Origin: Gilliamella sp. ESL0405
GTDB taxonomy: Bacteria > Pseudomonadota > Gammaproteobacteria > Enterobacterales > Orbaceae
Assembly (NCBI RefSeq): GCF_019469205.1
Contig: NZ_CP048265.1
Span: 2,294,001 to 2,358,000, forward strand
Direction of reading: 5' to 3'
DNA: 64,000 nucleotides
The position numbers were made by a program, and so were the translations under genes. Shown here one piece after another: positions 49,069-59,016 of this stretch (position 1 is its first letter; every line of letters starts with the position of its first letter). Below the pieces are notes generated by a model that was not told where the DNA came from, ran no database searches, and saw nothing but the letters and a program-made list of their open reading frames with translations.

Positions 49069-50349
49069 TTAACAGTCAAATTCAGCTAAAACATCTGATA
49101 CAGTATAGAATGAACCACAAACAACAATAATATCATCTTCTTGTGCATCTTGCACCGCCTTTTGATAAGCATCAATGACGGTATCAAACGTCAAAATATT
49201 GTGCTCATGATTGTTTAATAAATAGTGTTTCAATACTTCAGCCTTACAACCTCGCTCACCATAAAGTGATGCACAATACCAATTATCGCCATTTAATACC
49301 GCTAAAGTACTTTTGATATCTTTATCTTTAAGCATACCAATAACAAACCGTACTTTACCTGCTATTGCTCGCTCTTTTTTCAGATTCGCTAGCTGTTTAG
49401 CTAAGTAACTTGCGGCATGTGGATTGTGGGCGACATCTACAATCACAAGTGGCGAATTTTGGATAATCTGAAATCGCCCCGTTAAACTAGCATCAGCAAG
49501 ACCTTGTGATATTGCTTCTTGAGTAATGTTAATAGAGGAATAAGTTAATGCCGCCACCGCTGTTGCAGCGTTTGCTAAAGGAACGTTGGGCATAGGGAGA
49601 TGTTGATATTGTTTGACTGGGGAGTCAAATTGCCACAAGTTTTTATCGATCTGCTTGTAACGCCACTCTTGATTTACTCGATAATATGGACAGTTTACTG
49701 ATTTTGCAACATCTAAAATTGATGCCGGTATGTCCGGCTCGCCAATAATAGCAATGCTATTTGATTTAAAGATCCCTGCTTTCTCACGCCCAATACTTTC
49801 ACGATTGTCACCTAAATAATCGGTGTGATCAATATCGATTGAGGTGATAACAGCCACATTCGCATCGACAATGTTGGTTGCATCAAGCCGACCACCAAGG
49901 CCAACTTCTAAAATGGCAACATCGAGTTTAGCTTGTTTAAACTGATAAAGTGCCGCTAACGTACCATATTCAAAGTAAGTTAACGAAATATCCCCACGTG
50001 CTTTTTCAATTTCAATAAATGCATTAATGGTATCTTGATCTTTTGACTCGTGATTATTTATCCGAACTCGTTCAGTAAAACGCAACAAATGCGGTGAGCT
50101 ATAAACACCAACTTTTAAATTAGCGTTTAGCAGCATCATTTCAAGCGTGCGACAGGTCGTACCTTTGCCATTGGTGCCGGCAACGGTAAATACATAAGGA
50201 GCAGGTTGCAACAATTCAAGCCGCTTTGCGACAGTTTTAACCCGTTCAAGTCCAAGTTCAATTGTTGCCGGATGCAATTGCTCTAAATAACAAAGCCATG
50301 TCTTAAGATCTGACATGGCATCTGGTTTTTTATGTTGTTGCATGCTCAA
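49069..50349 (-). CDS. folC: Bifunctional folylpolyglutamate/dihydrofolate synthase
   Basis: FolC ligates glutamate to dihydropteroate and then extends the polyglutamate tail of folates. The 426-residue Mur-ligase-like protein has the P-loop FTVAGTNGKGTTCRTLEMML, EVGLGGRLDATNIVDANVAV, DHTDYLGDNRESIGREKAGI and the C-terminal VDVAHNPHAASYLAKQL. It starts directly after the accD stop, in the usual order. Confidence 0.97.
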   Translation of the reverse strand: MSMQQHKKPDAMSDLKTWLCYLEQLHPATIELGLERVKTVAKRLELLQPAPYVFTVAGTNGKGTTCRTLEMMLLNANLKVGVYSSPHLLRFTERVRINNHESKDQDTINAFIEIEKARGDISLTYFEYGTLAALYQFKQAKLDVAILEVGLGGRLDATNIVDANVAVITSIDIDHTDYLGDNRESIGREKAGIFKSNSIAIIGEPDIPASILDVAKSVNCPYYRVNQEWRYKQIDKNLWQFDSPVKQYQHLPMPNVPLANAATAVAALTYSSINITQEAISQGLADASLTGRFQIIQNSPLVIVDVAHNPHAASYLAKQLANLKKERAIAGKVRFVIGMLKDKDIKSTLAVLNGDNWYCASLYGERGCKAEVLKHYLLNNHEHNILTFDTVIDAYQKAVQDAQEDDIIVVCGSFYTVSDVLAEFDC

Positions 50350-51240
50350 TTAATCTGTCTCGTAATTGCTGACATCGTTAAAAGGATTAGGCAATTTCAT
50401 TAATTTTGCCAGTAAGCTAGCAATTTTCGGTCGCATATCTTTGCGATGAATAATCATATCAATTGCGCCTTTTTCAAGCAAAAACTCACTGCGTTGAAAG
50501 CCTTCTGGTAACGTTTCACGAACAGTTTGTTGAATAACTCGAGGACCAGCAAAACCGATTAACGCTTTAGGCTCGGCAATATTGATATCACCAAGCATAG
50601 CAAGGCTTGCTGAAACCCCACCCATGGTAGGGTCAGTCATTACTGAAATATAAGGTAACCCTTCATCTTGCATTTTGGCCAAAATAGCACTGGTTTTTGC
50701 CATTTGCATTAAAGAAAATAGCGCTTCTTGCATTCTTGCCCCACCACTGGTGGAAAAACAAATTAACGGACATTTATCTTCAATTGCTTGCTCAGCCGCT
50801 CGAGTAAATAATGCCCCCACAACAGATGACATTGAACCACCAATAAAAGCAAATTCAAAACAGGCAACAACAACCGGAATACCGTGTAATGTACCTTTCA
50901 TTACGACCATCGCTTCTTTTTCGTGTGTCTCTTTTTGAGCGGCAGTTAAGCGATCTTTATATTTTTTAGTATCTTTAAATTTTAAGATATCTTTTGGTGA
51001 AAGTTCAGAACCGATTTCAACATCAGACCCTTCATCTAAAAATCGATACAACCGCACACGGGCAGGTATATGCATATGGTGATCACATTTAGGGCATACT
51101 TCTAAATTACGGTCTAATTCCGCTTGATAAATAATTTGTTCACAATTACTACATTTAGTCCAAACACCACCTGGAATATTCGCCTTTTTATGATCTGACG
51201 ATATGTTATTTTTACTTAGAATTTTTTCAATCCAGCTCAT
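50350..51240 (-). CDS. accD: Acetyl-CoA carboxylase carboxyltransferase subunit beta
   Basis: AccD with AccA transfers the carboxyl group from biotin to acetyl-CoA. The 296-residue protein has the N-terminal C4 zinc finger ([29 protein letters not shown]) and the crotonase-fold catalytic core ([60 protein letters not shown]). First gene of the five-gene string. The 292-base spacer to yeeX is A/T-rich with promoters only. Confidence 0.97.
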   Translation of the reverse strand: MSWIEKILSKNNISSDHKKANIPGGVWTKCSNCEQIIYQAELDRNLEVCPKCDHHMHIPARVRLYRFLDEGSDVEIGSELSPKDILKFKDTKKYKDRLTAAQKETHEKEAMVVMKGTLHGIPVVVACFEFAFIGGSMSSVVGALFTRAAEQAIEDKCPLICFSTSGGARMQEALFSLMQMAKTSAILAKMQDEGLPYISVMTDPTMGGVSASLAMLGDINIAEPKALIGFAGPRVIQQTVRETLPEGFQRSEFLLEKGAIDMIIHRKDMRPKIASLLAKLMKLPNPFNDVSNYETD

Positions 51241-51457
51241 TATGATTCTCTCATTCTGGTACGCTTTATAAATATCAGCGTATTGTATAATAATTTGTAC
51301 TAATTCTTAATAGTTGTTTTTGTTTTTATCCCATTTTGTCAAAAACTTTCAGAAATAGTATACGTTTAAGCAAAAAAATATTTTAAATTTACTAAAATAA
51401 TAAGGATTTATAAATAATTTAAAATCCCACTTTGGTAAATAATAAAATATAATTAAT

Positions 51458-51486
51458 ATGACCTTAAAAAATTATTGGTATATAAT
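51458..51486 (+). promoter_or_regulatory. Likely yeeX promoter
   Basis: A perfect TATAAT at 51481-51486 is preceded after 17 bases by ATGACC (four of six matches). It lies 47 bases upstream of the yeeX ATG, which has AAGGGG seven bases ahead. Confidence 0.5.
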
Positions 51487-51532
51487 TAGTTTAAATTATT
51501 TTTTCCATTTTTTTAGAAATAAGGGGTTATAG

Positions 51533-51853
51533 ATGGACAAGGAAAAATCAGCCGCACCTACGTTTCAAGATGTACTTGAATACATTCGTTTATCACGTCG
51601 TTTAAATAAATTAAAACGTGAAATTTCCGATAACGAGAAAAAAATACGTGACAACCAAAAACGAGTGTTATTACTTGAAAACTTAAGTGATTATATTAAA
51701 CCTGATATGACTTACGACGAACTTCAAGCGATTATTGCCAATATGAAAAGCGATTATGATGATCGTGTTGATGATTATATTATCAAAAATGCTGAAATTT
51801 CTAAAGAACGCCGCGATATCAGCAAAAAAATGCGCAGTTACCGATCAAACTAA
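51533..51853 (+). CDS. yeeX: YeeX-family DUF496 coiled-coil protein
   Basis: A small (106 residues), highly charged, almost wholly helical protein, close to E. coli YeeX (109): [40 protein letters not shown], and [20 protein letters not shown]. The biochemical function is not established. Its conservation in a compact genome suggests a real role. Single-gene unit with its own promoter and terminator. Confidence 0.92.
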   Translation: MDKEKSAAPTFQDVLEYIRLSRRLNKLKREISDNEKKIRDNQKRVLLLENLSDYIKPDMTYDELQAIIANMKSDYDDRVDDYIIKNAEISKERRDISKKMRSYRSN

Positions 51854-51865
51854 TTTGATCAAGTT

Positions 51866-51897
51866 AACTCCCACTTTCAAATTAAATAGTGGGAGTT
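51866..51897 (+). terminator. Terminator of yeeX
   Basis: Arms AACTCCCACT and AGTGGGAGTT pair perfectly around a 12-base loop and are followed by TTTTAAT, 12 bases after the yeeX stop. It can also help stop the convergent yciH transcript. Confidence 0.85.
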
Positions 51898-51914
51898 TTT
51901 AATATAAAATCTTA

Positions 51915-52235
51915 TCAGCCCCCGGCTAACTTCACTTTAAATCCTTTATCTTCAAGTAGTGTCTTTAATAATTCCCGTTTATCGCCTTGAATTTCTATCG
52001 AGCCTTCCTTTACCGATCCACCGCATCCGCAACGCTTTTTGAGTTCAGCAGCCAATTGCATTAATTGGCTATCGTCTAAATCAAAGCCTGATATGACACA
52101 CACACCTTTACCTTTTCGACCAGAGGTTTGGCGTTGAATTCGAATAACACCATCGCCTTTTGGTCGAGTCGGAGCTGCTTTACTGGGGGTAACTCTACCT
52201 TGCTCGGTTGAATAAACAATTGGATTTTCAGACAT
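51915..52235 (-). CDS. yciH: SUI1/eIF1-like translation factor YciH
   Basis: A 106-residue member of the SUI1 family; E. coli YciH affects start-site fidelity and repression of translation under stress. Core motifs: IRIQRQTSGRKGKGVCVISG, LKKRCGCGGSVKEGSIEIQG and the hydrophobic end LLEDKGFKVKLAGG. It starts seven bases after pyrF, as in E. coli. Confidence 0.95.
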   Translation of the reverse strand: MSENPIVYSTEQGRVTPSKAAPTRPKGDGVIRIQRQTSGRKGKGVCVISGFDLDDSQLMQLAAELKKRCGCGGSVKEGSIEIQGDKRELLKTLLEDKGFKVKLAGG

Positions 52236-52242
52236 AATTAAC

Positions 52243-52947
52243 TTAACTCTTACTTAAATCAAGTGTTGATAAAATAGCATGTAATGCTTTAGTTGGATCT
52301 TCGGCTTGAGTGATAGGGCGTCCAATCACTAAATAATCAGAACCGGCAGCTTGCGCACGCTGTGGCGTCATGATTCGGCGTTGATCATCGGGATTAGAGC
52401 CTGCTGGTCTGATACCGGGTGTGACGAGTTTGAAATCACTGCCCAAGCGAGTCCTAAAACTTTGCACTTCTTTAGCTGAACATACAACGCCATCGAGCCC
52501 ACAATTTTTAGCCAGAGACGCCAATCTTGTCGCTTGCTCTAATGGAGATACATTAATCCCTATCTCTTGAAGATCGGCAGATTCCATACTGGTTAATACC
52601 GTTACAGCGATTAACAATGGCGCATCTTTACCATAGGAATTAAGCGCATCTTTTGCTGCCGTCATCATTCTTGAACCACCGCTAGCATGAACATTAGTCA
52701 TCCAAACGCCTAAATCAGCCGCTGCTGCAACTGCTTTTGCAACAGTATTTGGAATATCATGAAATTTGAGATCTAAGAAAATATCAAAACCTTTATGTTT
52801 AATCTGTTTGATAAAATCGGGACCTGCATGAGTAAACAGCTCTTTACCGATTTTAAGACGACAATCTTTTGGATCAACTTGATTAATAAAATTCCATGCC
52901 GATTTAACATCTGAAAAATCTACCGCAACGATAATTGGAGATGACAT
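52243..52947 (-). CDS. pyrF: Orotidine 5'-phosphate decarboxylase
   Basis: PyrF catalyses the last step of UMP synthesis. The 234-residue TIM barrel has the catalytic [15 protein letters not shown] motif, substrate residues in [20 protein letters not shown], and the phosphate loop [11 protein letters not shown]. It is followed by yciH and preceded by the SGNH esterase gene by 28 bases, so it may be read through from the O-acetylation operon. Confidence 0.97.
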   Translation of the reverse strand: MSSPIIVAVDFSDVKSAWNFINQVDPKDCRLKIGKELFTHAGPDFIKQIKHKGFDIFLDLKFHDIPNTVAKAVAAAADLGVWMTNVHASGGSRMMTAAKDALNSYGKDAPLLIAVTVLTSMESADLQEIGINVSPLEQATRLASLAKNCGLDGVVCSAKEVQSFRTRLGSDFKLVTPGIRPAGSNPDDQRRIMTPQRAQAAGSDYLVIGRPITQAEDPTKALHAILSTLDLSKS

Positions 52948-52975
52948 AACCTATATTTTCCTTCTTAAGCTTAAA

Positions 52976-54151
52976 TTACTTATTCTTTCTAACAAATTCA
53001 TTTAAATCAGTATAAAAAATCTGGGCGCTCTTTTTATACCCTTTTAAGGTTTGATGAACTAAATCTGGACGAGCAAGCCCCTGCTGGCGCCACTTCTTAA
53101 CAGCATTTTCACCGCCCATAGCGAGTTGCCAATTCCAAAATAGTGTCTTTTCCGATTTAGCAACCTGTTTTTGAATATCCATGACCGTTTTAAACGATTT
53201 TGGATAATCATTATCATTCACCATGGTGTCCGGAGGAGACATTAATAAGATTGCAGCGCCTGGAAGCGATTTGCGAATTTGGCGAATACTGCTTATCAAG
53301 TTTTGGCGATAAGCATCGGCATCTAATGTTTCATCAAAACTCTCATTAGTGCCGTACTCAATGATGACTAAATCACTATTAGAAGAGGCTAATTGTTTTA
53401 ACCAACTTGCTCCCCATTTTTGCCAAATTGTCTGTTTGGCACCATTCGAGGCGATCGCCGAAACAACAACGCCGGATTGTTTATTGCGAGTTAACCATAT
53501 TCCAGCCAATTCTACATTATGTTGGCCTTTAATGACTATTGGCAGTTTAGAAATTATTGACGAAGTTTGCCACACATTGATTTTTGGTGAATCAGTCAAA
53601 TTGATTTTCTTATCATTCACATCATAAACACTTAGCGTATTGTCCGTATTTTTGGTCTTTTTAAATGTTAATTTAACCTGCCAATCTGAATTGGTTGCCG
53701 TTTTTGGGGTAATTTTAATCGTTGCGGAATCTTTTGTTGGTACGGCAATAAAACCGCCGATTGGAAAATCAGGGTTACTCATAGTACGGCTATTTAAAAC
53801 TTCCCAATTTTTAGTATTCCAACTGACTGCGACATGATTTTGACCTTTTATAGCAACAGGCGGTATCCAACCAATACCGGCATTTCCATATTTTTTTTGC
53901 ATCAACGTTCTAAATTCACCGGTAAAAAAGTCAGCAGCAGTATGTGAATCGCCGATTTGGGTGATGTTAACGACCTGATTGCTTTTCTTATTTTTTATTA
54001 ATGAATTTAATCGCATCGACAATTTTTTCGCATTAGGATCACCAAAATCAACAACGCTCGATACAGTACTAGTCTTGCTTTCTGCCACACTACAACCAAC
54101 GGCGATAGTGACAGCAATAACTGTAATAATAAATTTAAAAAATCTAATCAC
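52976..54151 (-). CDS. SGNH-hydrolase lipoprotein, Ape1-like peptidoglycan O-acetylesterase candidate
   Basis: A 391-residue exported protein. The N-terminus (MIRFFKFIITVIAVTIAVGC) resembles a lipobox ending at C20, so it is probably a lipoprotein. SGNH blocks: nucleophile GDSH at 67-70 (QIGDSHTAADFFTGEFR), block III IEYGTNESFDE, and block V DLVH (D363, H366). About 130 residues between blocks I and II look like a beta-sheet carbohydrate-binding insertion, the arrangement of Neisseria Ape1, which removes O-acetyl groups from peptidoglycan. It overlaps the preceding SGNH gene by eight bases and shares an operon with an MBOAT protein. The esterase role is inference; transferase activity is possible. 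Confidence 0.7.
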   Translation of the reverse strand: MIRFFKFIITVIAVTIAVGCSVAESKTSTVSSVVDFGDPNAKKLSMRLNSLIKNKKSNQVVNITQIGDSHTAADFFTGEFRTLMQKKYGNAGIGWIPPVAIKGQNHVAVSWNTKNWEVLNSRTMSNPDFPIGGFIAVPTKDSATIKITPKTATNSDWQVKLTFKKTKNTDNTLSVYDVNDKKINLTDSPKINVWQTSSIISKLPIVIKGQHNVELAGIWLTRNKQSGVVVSAIASNGAKQTIWQKWGASWLKQLASSNSDLVIIEYGTNESFDETLDADAYRQNLISSIRQIRKSLPGAAILLMSPPDTMVNDNDYPKSFKTVMDIQKQVAKSEKTLFWNWQLAMGGENAVKKWRQQGLARPDLVHQTLKGYKKSAQIFYTDLNEFVRKNK

Positions 54152-55565
54152 TATGGTTATCCTCTAATAATTTGAAAGTGATTTTATCCATAATTGCCTT
54201 GGCCAGAATTTTTTGGCCTGTCGGAGTAAAATGAATTCCGTCATCAGTCCTGACTTTAATTTTTTTATTTTCAGACTCAATAAAACTATTGTAATTTGTA
54301 TAGGTACAACCCAATAAATTATTAGTAGTTAAAAAATGTTGCTGTGCTTTTTTAAGTTCAGATATATATAACGTATTAAGGTAAACCATACCATCATTTA
54401 ATTTTGATTTACTCATACAAGGTGCTGCAAGCCAAAGCACTTGAACATCATGCTCTCTGGCACTATTGAGAATGCTGGCAATACGTAAACGATATTGCTC
54501 TTCCCATAATTCAGATTTGAATTTAGCATATTTACTGTAACCTTTAACCGGAAAGTCCCAAGAATCATTGGCACCTAAAAAAACCACAAGTAATTTGATA
54601 GAAGGATCGTTAGCTAAATTAATTTTGATTGTTTCGGGCCAATCAAAGGCCTTAGGGTAAGAAAGTCCTGTACTTTGTTTACTCAAATTAATGCTTTCTA
54701 TTTTATATTCTTTAAAAAGCATTTTTTTAACATATGGTGCAACCCCTTGCATTAATGAATCACCAGCAAAAAATACTTTATCATTTTCAGTCAATACAAT
54801 GGGTAACGGCTCATTATTTAAAGCACTAGTGTGCAAATGAGTTACCGGCACTTTTGGTGAATCGAGTTGCTTAATCTCATCTAAAGTAAAAAATTGCTCT
54901 AACGGGTCTAATTTATTAGAATTCTGATTCTTTAATGACGAGCCTGATGATGACTCATCTTTAGGTTGATTGACCTCTTCAACTTTCACGGCTTGTAAAG
55001 GGGTATTGCCCAATTTTGCATTAGATTGAGATTTATTGAGCGACGATAAATCAATTTTAGACGATTTAGCCGTTCCGATATCGACATCAGGTTGCTGGAT
55101 GACTGGTAGATTACCGTCACTTTGGTTAACCCCTTGAATATTCGATTTTTCTGATATCCCATTTTGTATCATTTGTTCTGATTTTTCTCGTCTATGTGCT
55201 GCTTGTTGCCGTAATTCCTGTTCCCGTAACTCTTGTCCCAGTAATTCTTGTTCCGGTTTTAGTTCTTCCGGATCGATTTCCTGAACAAGGCTTTGTGAAT
55301 TGACTAAATCAAAATGATATGTTTGCTGCCAATAAATAAGCACTGATTTATAATAAATGATTATTAATGCTATAGCAGTCACCAATAGCAATACAAAAAC
55401 ATACCAAGCGGACAATGTTCTTTGGGTATATGCAGTAGCATAATCGAGTTGGCTTGTGTTTTTATTTTGAACAAAAACGTCGTCTGCCAACGAATCATGA
55501 CATTGCTGTAAAATATTTAACTCATCTTCCGGGTCATTTTTTGAAATTAATTTTTTACATTTCAT
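54144..55565 (-). CDS. Membrane-anchored SGNH (DUF459-type) protein, probable O-acetyltransferase (PatB-like)
   Basis: A 473-residue protein with a cytosolic N-terminus, one membrane helix (about residues 52-72), a long Gln/Glu/Ser-rich periplasmic linker (about 95-240), and a C-terminal SGNH domain. Catalytic blocks: FFAGDSLMQGVAP (S270), LGANDSWDFP, and DDGIHFTPTG (D442, H445). The linker holds a 15-base tandem repeat (three copies, residues 105-119). Lying between an MBOAT acyl exporter and an Ape1-like esterase, it is best read as the PatB-like enzyme that transfers acetyl from the MBOAT protein to a periplasmic glycan. The glycan (peptidoglycan or an exopolysaccharide) is not known. It starts 18 bases after the MBOAT stop. 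Confidence 0.7.
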   Translation of the reverse strand: MKCKKLISKNDPEDELNILQQCHDSLADDVFVQNKNTSQLDYATAYTQRTLSAWYVFVLLLVTAIALIIIYYKSVLIYWQQTYHFDLVNSQSLVQEIDPEELKPEQELLGQELREQELRQQAAHRREKSEQMIQNGISEKSNIQGVNQSDGNLPVIQQPDVDIGTAKSSKIDLSSLNKSQSNAKLGNTPLQAVKVEEVNQPKDESSSGSSLKNQNSNKLDPLEQFFTLDEIKQLDSPKVPVTHLHTSALNNEPLPIVLTENDKVFFAGDSLMQGVAPYVKKMLFKEYKIESINLSKQSTGLSYPKAFDWPETIKINLANDPSIKLLVVFLGANDSWDFPVKGYSKYAKFKSELWEEQYRLRIASILNSAREHDVQVLWLAAPCMSKSKLNDGMVYLNTLYISELKKAQQHFLTTNNLLGCTYTNYNSFIESENKKIKVRTDDGIHFTPTGQKILAKAIMDKITFKLLEDNHSD

Positions 55566-55583
55566 ATTAATTAAACGTCATAC

Positions 55584-56984
55584 TCAAAAGTTAGCATAAA
55601 TGAAGTTTGGTACACCAGAAGGTGCAAAATAAATAATTAGCCACAATACATAAATAATCACGAAAGGCAAAAAGTACTTATTGATATTGCTAATGTTCCA
55701 TGCAAACCAATTGGGAATATCTTTAACTATCGGATAGATTAAAAATAATATACAGAAGCATAAAAATGGTTCCACATAATGTGATTCAATCAAAAAATTT
55801 TGAGATAATGCTGTCAAATAATCTGATGCATCAAGCAGACTTTCACAATTAAAAAATATCCAAGCGAAGCATACATAATGAAAGGTAAATAGCCTTGCTA
55901 TTATCGGTAAGCGCTGCGATAACCAATTTCTTCCAAATAAACGGTCCCCAATATTAAGCGCCACAATACCCAGCCCATGGCATCCACCCCAAATGATAAA
56001 ATTAATCCCGGCACCATGCCATAAACCTGATAATAACATAGCTAACATGACATTAATTTGAGTACGACTAAAACCTCGACGACTGCCACCTAGTGGAATA
56101 TAAATATAATCCCGAATCCAATGAGATAAACTAATATGCCAGCGATCCCAAAAATCCCTCAAATTTAGCGCCAGATAAGGAAAATTAAAATTAATGGGTA
56201 AGCGAAAGCCCAATAACAACGCAATGCCCGTCACTAGATCCGTATAGCCCGAAAAATTGAGATAGATTTGCACGGCATAAGCATAAAGCCCGACTAACAA
56301 ATCAATGAAGCTAAATTCTAACGGATTGGCAAATATAGGATTGACCCAATGTTCACTTATTAAACCACCTAAACAATAAACTTTTAGTACCGCTAGCATG
56401 ATCAACGTAAATGCTCGATAAGGCTCTAATATTTCACGAGGATGAGTAATCGCAATTTGCGGCAAAAAGTCTTTAGCTCGATTAATCGGACCGGCAATCA
56501 CACTAGGGAAAAAAGATAAAAATAAGGCAAAATCCCAGAATTTAGCGATCGGAATCTCTTTACGTTTTACTGATACCAAATAGCTTATTGAATGAAAAGT
56601 ATAAAACGAGATACCGATAGGGATTACGACAGTTATAACCGGTAATAATACGGTTAAATCAAGAAAATTTAACAGTGCTTGTAGTTCATAGCGAAAGAAA
56701 TCAAAATATTTAAATAACGCCAGATTAATAATCGATACGCATAATCCCAATATTAACCAAAATTTGGCATGGCGTTTTGAGGCGTTTATCAGCAAAGCGA
56801 ATAGATAGATAACACAAGTATAACTAAATAAAATCAGTGCAAATTGCCAACTATAACTAGCAACAATAACGTAACTAAAGACCAATAGCAGCATATTTTG
56901 TACTTTAGGTAATAAGCTGCAAGCCCAATAAAAGGCAAAAAAAGCGACAAACAATATCCCGAATTCAATAGATAAATAACTCAC
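55584..56984 (-). CDS. MBOAT O-acyltransferase (PatA/AlgI-like)
   Basis: A 466-residue membrane-bound O-acyltransferase with about 11 hydrophobic helices. It starts MSYLSIEFGILFVAFFAFYW and has the family core: WDFALFLSFFPSVIAGPINR, LRDFWDRWHISLSHWIRDYI, IPLGGSRRGFSRTQINVM, and the invariant histidine H323 in LLSGLWHGAGINFIIWGGCH. These proteins carry acetyl groups from cytosolic acetyl-CoA across the membrane to periplasmic SGNH transferases. It leads a three-gene operon with two SGNH proteins. The operon sits between tmk-holB and pyrF-yciH, which are not adjacent in E. coli. Confidence 0.88.
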   Translation of the reverse strand: MSYLSIEFGILFVAFFAFYWACSLLPKVQNMLLLVFSYVIVASYSWQFALILFSYTCVIYLFALLINASKRHAKFWLILGLCVSIINLALFKYFDFFRYELQALLNFLDLTVLLPVITVVIPIGISFYTFHSISYLVSVKRKEIPIAKFWDFALFLSFFPSVIAGPINRAKDFLPQIAITHPREILEPYRAFTLIMLAVLKVYCLGGLISEHWVNPIFANPLEFSFIDLLVGLYAYAVQIYLNFSGYTDLVTGIALLLGFRLPINFNFPYLALNLRDFWDRWHISLSHWIRDYIYIPLGGSRRGFSRTQINVMLAMLLSGLWHGAGINFIIWGGCHGLGIVALNIGDRLFGRNWLSQRLPIIARLFTFHYVCFAWIFFNCESLLDASDYLTALSQNFLIESHYVEPFLCFCILFLIYPIVKDIPNWFAWNISNINKYFLPFVIIYVLWLIIYFAPSGVPNFIYANF

Positions 56985-57036
56985 CGCTATTCCTTTTTAC
57001 TTAAACATAGTCTATTTCTGAAACTTTTTCACAGCA

Positions 57037-58035
57037 TTATTTGTTATCACCACTGCAAATAAGTTCAGATTGTGCCAACACATTGTAGATTATTAATTCT
57101 TTATTTAGCCCGGTTATTGTCAACAACTGGTTTCTTGCTTGTAACCAAATTTGATAAAGTGCAGATATCTCTTGATGACTTTTGGTTGCTAACAATCTGA
57201 CGAGTGGAACTTGATCACGATTAACAATAAACCGTCCTACTTTTTGTTTAGCTTTTAATGCATCACTTAATAAGGCACAAAACCAGATAATTCTCTCTAA
57301 AAAAGCTTCGTTATCAATAGTTTTTGCTAATTGCCAAAAATCGTTTTGTGCAATGACTGCTGATAAATTTTCACAAAACGCTTTCCGTTGTAGCCACTTC
57401 TCTTGATCGAGTAAAGCTAAGGCTGTTAACGGCGCATTTTCGCTCAATAAAAGCGCAGAGGCAAGCTCATTATCGCTATAATGTTGACAATGCTGCTTTT
57501 TTAACCATTTAACTGAATCATCTAATTCCGGTACCGGTAAAAAGTAGGAAAAACAACGACTATATATGGTCGGTAACAAGTGACTGTTATGATCATCACT
57601 CAAGATAAAATAAGTGTTTTGCGGTGGCTCTTCTAATGTTTTGAGTAAAGCATTAGCCGCCGCTTCTGTCATCAAAGCAGCGTGTTTAACCCAAATCACT
57701 TTATTACCACCTTGCTGTGATTTTTCGTAAACTTTGGATGTGATACTACGAACTTGATCAATGCCAATTGACTGTTTACCTTGCTCATTAGTCAAAACAT
57801 AATAATCCGGGTGATGATGCGATAAAAACAGTTGGCAACTATGGCATTTTAAACAGGGTTCAAGTTGCGATGAAGCTTGACACAACAAACGGTTAGCCAA
57901 CATTTGTACAAGTTCATCTTCGCCACTTCCTTGAATATAATTGATGAGTAAAGCATGGTGGGCACGGTTATGTAAAATCGCTTGAGCCAATTGCTGATAA
58001 GGCGATATTAACCATGGATAATCATTGAAAATCAT
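57037..58035 (-). CDS. holB: DNA polymerase III delta' subunit
   Basis: HolB is part of the clamp loader. The ATG at 58035 overlaps the tmk stop (ATGA) and gives [15 protein letters not shown], which aligns with the E. coli start (RWYPWLRPDFEKL), so a longer in-frame start at 58062 inside tmk is rejected. Motifs: [20 protein letters not shown] (no intact P-loop, as in the family), zinc cysteines (CLKCHSC), [20 protein letters not shown], and [13 protein letters not shown]. The length is 332 residues. Confidence 0.95.
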   Translation of the reverse strand: MIFNDYPWLISPYQQLAQAILHNRAHHALLINYIQGSGEDELVQMLANRLLCQASSQLEPCLKCHSCQLFLSHHHPDYYVLTNEQGKQSIGIDQVRSITSKVYEKSQQGGNKVIWVKHAALMTEAAANALLKTLEEPPQNTYFILSDDHNSHLLPTIYSRCFSYFLPVPELDDSVKWLKKQHCQHYSDNELASALLLSENAPLTALALLDQEKWLQRKAFCENLSAVIAQNDFWQLAKTIDNEAFLERIIWFCALLSDALKAKQKVGRFIVNRDQVPLVRLLATKSHQEISALYQIWLQARNQLLTITGLNKELIIYNVLAQSELICSGDNK

Positions 58036-58673
58036 TGCGTAATAACCTGCGTTGCTAACCATGAAGTTAAAATAGTTTGAATTTGCATAGTGACATCATC
58101 AATCGATTTAGTGGCATCGATAACAGCAATGGTACTATCTTGCTGTGCAAGCGCTAAGTAGCGATCTCGTATTCGCTCAAAAAATGGCAAAGATTGCTGT
58201 TCAATACGATCAAGTTCACCTCGTGATCTTGCCCGCATTAAACCAATTTGCGGCTCCACATCTAAATATAAAGTAAGATCAGGTTTGAAATCACCTAGCA
58301 CTTGTGTTTTTAACGTTTCAATAAATACCTTATCTAACTGACGACCACCACCTTGATAAGCTTGAGTTGATAAATCGTGCCGATCACCAATCACCCACCG
58401 CCCGGCTTTCAGTGCAGGTTTAATTACATTATCAATCAATTGGATTCGAGCAGCATATAACATGAGTAATTCAGCCTTATCCGTTAATGGCTCATGATCT
58501 AAACCATTTTTGATAATATTGCGCAGCGCTTCAGCAATTGGCGTTCCGCCAGGCTCGCGTGTGAACTGCAAATCACAAATATTATTTTGATTTAAAATAG
58601 TTGCTACCGTCCTAATTGCGGTTGTTTTACCTGCACCTTCAAGACCTTCGATGACAATAAATTTTCCTGTCAT
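58032..58673 (-). CDS. tmk: Thymidylate kinase
   Basis: Tmk phosphorylates dTMP to dTDP. The 213-residue protein has the P-loop [20 protein letters not shown], the DRH-type motif [19 protein letters not shown], and the LID region [20 protein letters not shown]. It precedes and overlaps holB as in E. coli; yceG and pabC are not in the window on its upstream side. Confidence 0.97.
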   Translation of the reverse strand: MTGKFIVIEGLEGAGKTTAIRTVATILNQNNICDLQFTREPGGTPIAEALRNIIKNGLDHEPLTDKAELLMLYAARIQLIDNVIKPALKAGRWVIGDRHDLSTQAYQGGGRQLDKVFIETLKTQVLGDFKPDLTLYLDVEPQIGLMRARSRGELDRIEQQSLPFFERIRDRYLALAQQDSTIAVIDATKSIDDVTMQIQTILTSWLATQVITQ

Positions 58674-59016
58674 ACTTATTTCCTAAACTGTTGATGATGA
58701 ATCTACGTTGAATATCGCAATATTGTACGCTATTTTTCCCTATTATTTTAGCCAGTAATGTAATTACTTTTATCCAGCAAAAGATAACATCAATTAAAAA
58801 GCAAAAAAGCACATACCAGCCTTAACATTATTTGATTATACTCATCCATGTCATGATTAACGCTTGACGCACATTATGCCAATCCTTAGATCACTAAAAC
58901 CCCTATCATGTACTGCTTTAGATTAGCGACAAAAACATGCTTTACCTCTATAATTAGATTTAAAATAAATTCAATAAGCAAAACTATTGCCATAACCAAT
59001 ACCAATTGAGAAATTT
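58674..59016. other. Intergenic region between tmk and frdC
   Basis: About 340 bases with no remnant of frdA or frdB that I can read in any frame. A weak FNR-like site TTGAT-TATA-CTCAT (58832-58845, 8 of 10 consensus positions at best) and a -35-like TTGACG near 58863 are present. Both fit an oxygen-regulated promoter for frdCD but neither is convincing. Confidence 0.35.

Noticed and set aside
58832-58845. FNR site upstream of frdC
   Set aside because: Only the TTGAT half-site is good; the second half matches poorly and no well-placed promoter supports it.
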